DNA of 15,356 nucleotides. Source: an uncultured bacterium. GTDB taxonomy: Bacteria; Cyanobacteriota; Vampirovibrionia; Gastranaerophilales; Gastranaerophilaceae. The stretch covers positions 1 to 15,356 of the forward strand of contig USGC01000024.1 of NCBI GenBank assembly GCA_900554095.1, given 5' to 3'. Under the pieces are notes generated by a model that saw only the letters and a program-made list of their open reading frames with translations, did no database searches and was not told the origin of the DNA. The position numbers and the translations under genes were made by a program. Positions 14,353 through 15,356 of this stretch are shown in pieces. Every line of letters begins with the position of its first letter. Positions within the stretch are counted from its first letter, which is position 1.

Positions 14353-15356
14353 TTATAAAAGTTTCATCTCAATATCTTTGTCTTTCAGGATGTAGTATGC
14401 ATTTGAAAGAGCTGTGCTGTCTTTGAAAGCTTGTTCCGAAGATACGATTTTTGCAGGTATAAGCTCGCACATTTCTTTTATATCTTCAGGAGTTATGCCG
14501 TCTTTGCCGTAATCAAGACAAATTAGAACTAAGCAGTCGTCCCCTATTGAATACGCTTTTTTGTCGTTAATTTGTGTAGGAATTACTTTGTAATCAAGCG
14601 GAATTCCCATTTTTAGCATTACTTCATAGACAACATCCAGGTCGTTACGGTCGGGCTTGATAGTTTCGTTCAGTAATGAAAATCTTTGAGCAACAACCTG
14701 TTCATCTTGTGTCGGCGTGCTGTCCCACTCTACCAAATTGGAGGTGTCCAGTTTAAATACTTTAAAACCTATGTCTAATGGTTTCTTTTCTTCCAATGCA
14801 AGTTGACCGTTATTTTCTGTAAGTTTTTTGCCGGCACGACGTATGCGTTCTTTGCCGATATCACAAATATTCTTGTAGCCGGCTTTGTAGGCTTCTGATT
14901 TTTCATCGCATAGTTCAGGCAGCTGTACCATTATAAATTGGCGGTTTCCGCCGTCCTCTGCATTTAACTGCATTACTGCATGAGCTGTTGTCGCCGAGCC
15001 ACTGAAAAAGTCGAGGATTATGTCATTGTCCTTTGTTGTTGCTTCAAGAAAAACTTTTACAAGTTCAATTGGTTTTGGATTTTCAAACATATCTTTTGTA
15101 CTGAACAAGCCAGTTAAAACATTTGAGCCGTCGCCAGTATTTGCTACATCATATAAAATACTTCTTTGTTTTAAGACTTTCACTTGGTTTGCAAAATATT
15201 CTTTTTCGTAAGGTATCCATTTCCCTTCTTTCATTTCCCAATGTACAAGGTCATTTTGTAATAATTCATTCATTCGTTCCCTACCAACTCTCCAACGTCC
15301 ATCATTCCCATCAGGAGCTATTGGAAAAGTCTCTGTACCATCAGGAGCAATTAAAC
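14353..15356 (-). CDS. mod: Type III DNA methyltransferase Mod subunit, C-terminal part
   Basis: Recognises the target site and adds the protective methyl group (N6-adenine in known type III enzymes), and is needed by Res for cleavage. The frame stays open to the right edge: 27 codons before the ATG at 15273 read LIAPDGTETFPIAPDG followed by NDGRWRVGRER, which fits the internal part of a Mod protein. The gene therefore begins outside the window and the ATG is internal. SAM-binding motif I is DFFSGSATT, preceded by the FENPKP segment, in the order expected of beta-class enzymes. The catalytic DPPY motif should lie beyond the edge and cannot be checked. The C-terminal ~180 residues are a typical Mod tail. 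It heads the operon mod, four-helix, res, TIR-like. Confidence 0.93.
   Translation of the reverse strand, partial: LIAPDGTETFPIAPDGNDGRWRVGRERMNELLQNDLVHWEMKEGKWIPYEKEYFANQVKVLKQRSILYDVANTGDGSNVLTGLFSTKDMFENPKPIELVKVFLEATTKDNDIILDFFSGSATTAHAVMQLNAEDGGNRQFIMVQLPELCDEKSEAYKAGYKNICDIGKERIRRAGKKLTENNGQLALEEKKPLDIGFKVFKLDTSNLVEWDSTPTQDEQVVAQRFSLLNETIKPDRNDLDVVYEVMLKMGIPLDYKVIPTQINDKKAYSIGDDCLVLICLDYGKDGITPEDIKEMCELIPAKIVSSEQAFKDSTALSNAYYILKDKDIEMKLL

Noticed and set aside
14353..15273. Mod as a short 306-aa gene starting at the ATG at 15273
   Set aside because: The frame stays open upstream to the window edge with Mod-like sequence, and the visible part begins after the expected catalytic motif, so this ATG is internal.

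Overview
The window is AT-rich bacterial chromosome read with the standard bacterial code. A cyanobacterial-type GH57 glucan branching enzyme, a small protein with an N-terminal 'PTFGA' motif, and the codon use point to a gut relative of the Cyanobacteria (Vampirovibrionia / Gastranaerophilales). This placement is inference from recall; no marker gene is present.

Positions 1-5346 look like host chromosome. They hold the tail of an unidentified gene (1-39), a 572-residue coiled-coil protein of unknown role, a GH57 branching enzyme, a convergent class I methyltransferase, a small lineage-type hypothetical protein, and tRNA-Asp(GUC) with its own promoter and terminator. Several strong hairpin terminators separate these units.

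Positions 5361-9906 form the core of a Mu/Tn7-like DDE transposable element inserted just downstream of tRNA-Asp. The left end carries two compound ~44-bp direct repeats, each opening with TGTATT and containing two CAGTTTGATT-like motifs. Next come a divergent orphan gene (211 aa), a MuA/TniA-type transposase with an intact DDE triad, a MuB/TniB-type AAA+ ATPase, and a translationally coupled third protein with helix-turn-helix-like segments. No matching right end was found before 10031 or later in the window.

Positions 10032-15356 are a minus-strand defence operon: a type III restriction-modification mod gene (5' end outside the window), a four-helix-bundle (S23-type) gene, the type III res gene, and a TIR-like nucleotide-binding protein starting right at the res stop codon. 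The four-helix gene is bracketed by imperfect inverted repeats, as if it had moved in as a cassette. The TIR-like gene appears to have lost one A in its sixth codon region; adding one A gives a single 252-codon reading frame. Because no right end separates the element from this operon, the restriction system may be cargo of the Mu-like element. That is the main hypothesis of this annotation.
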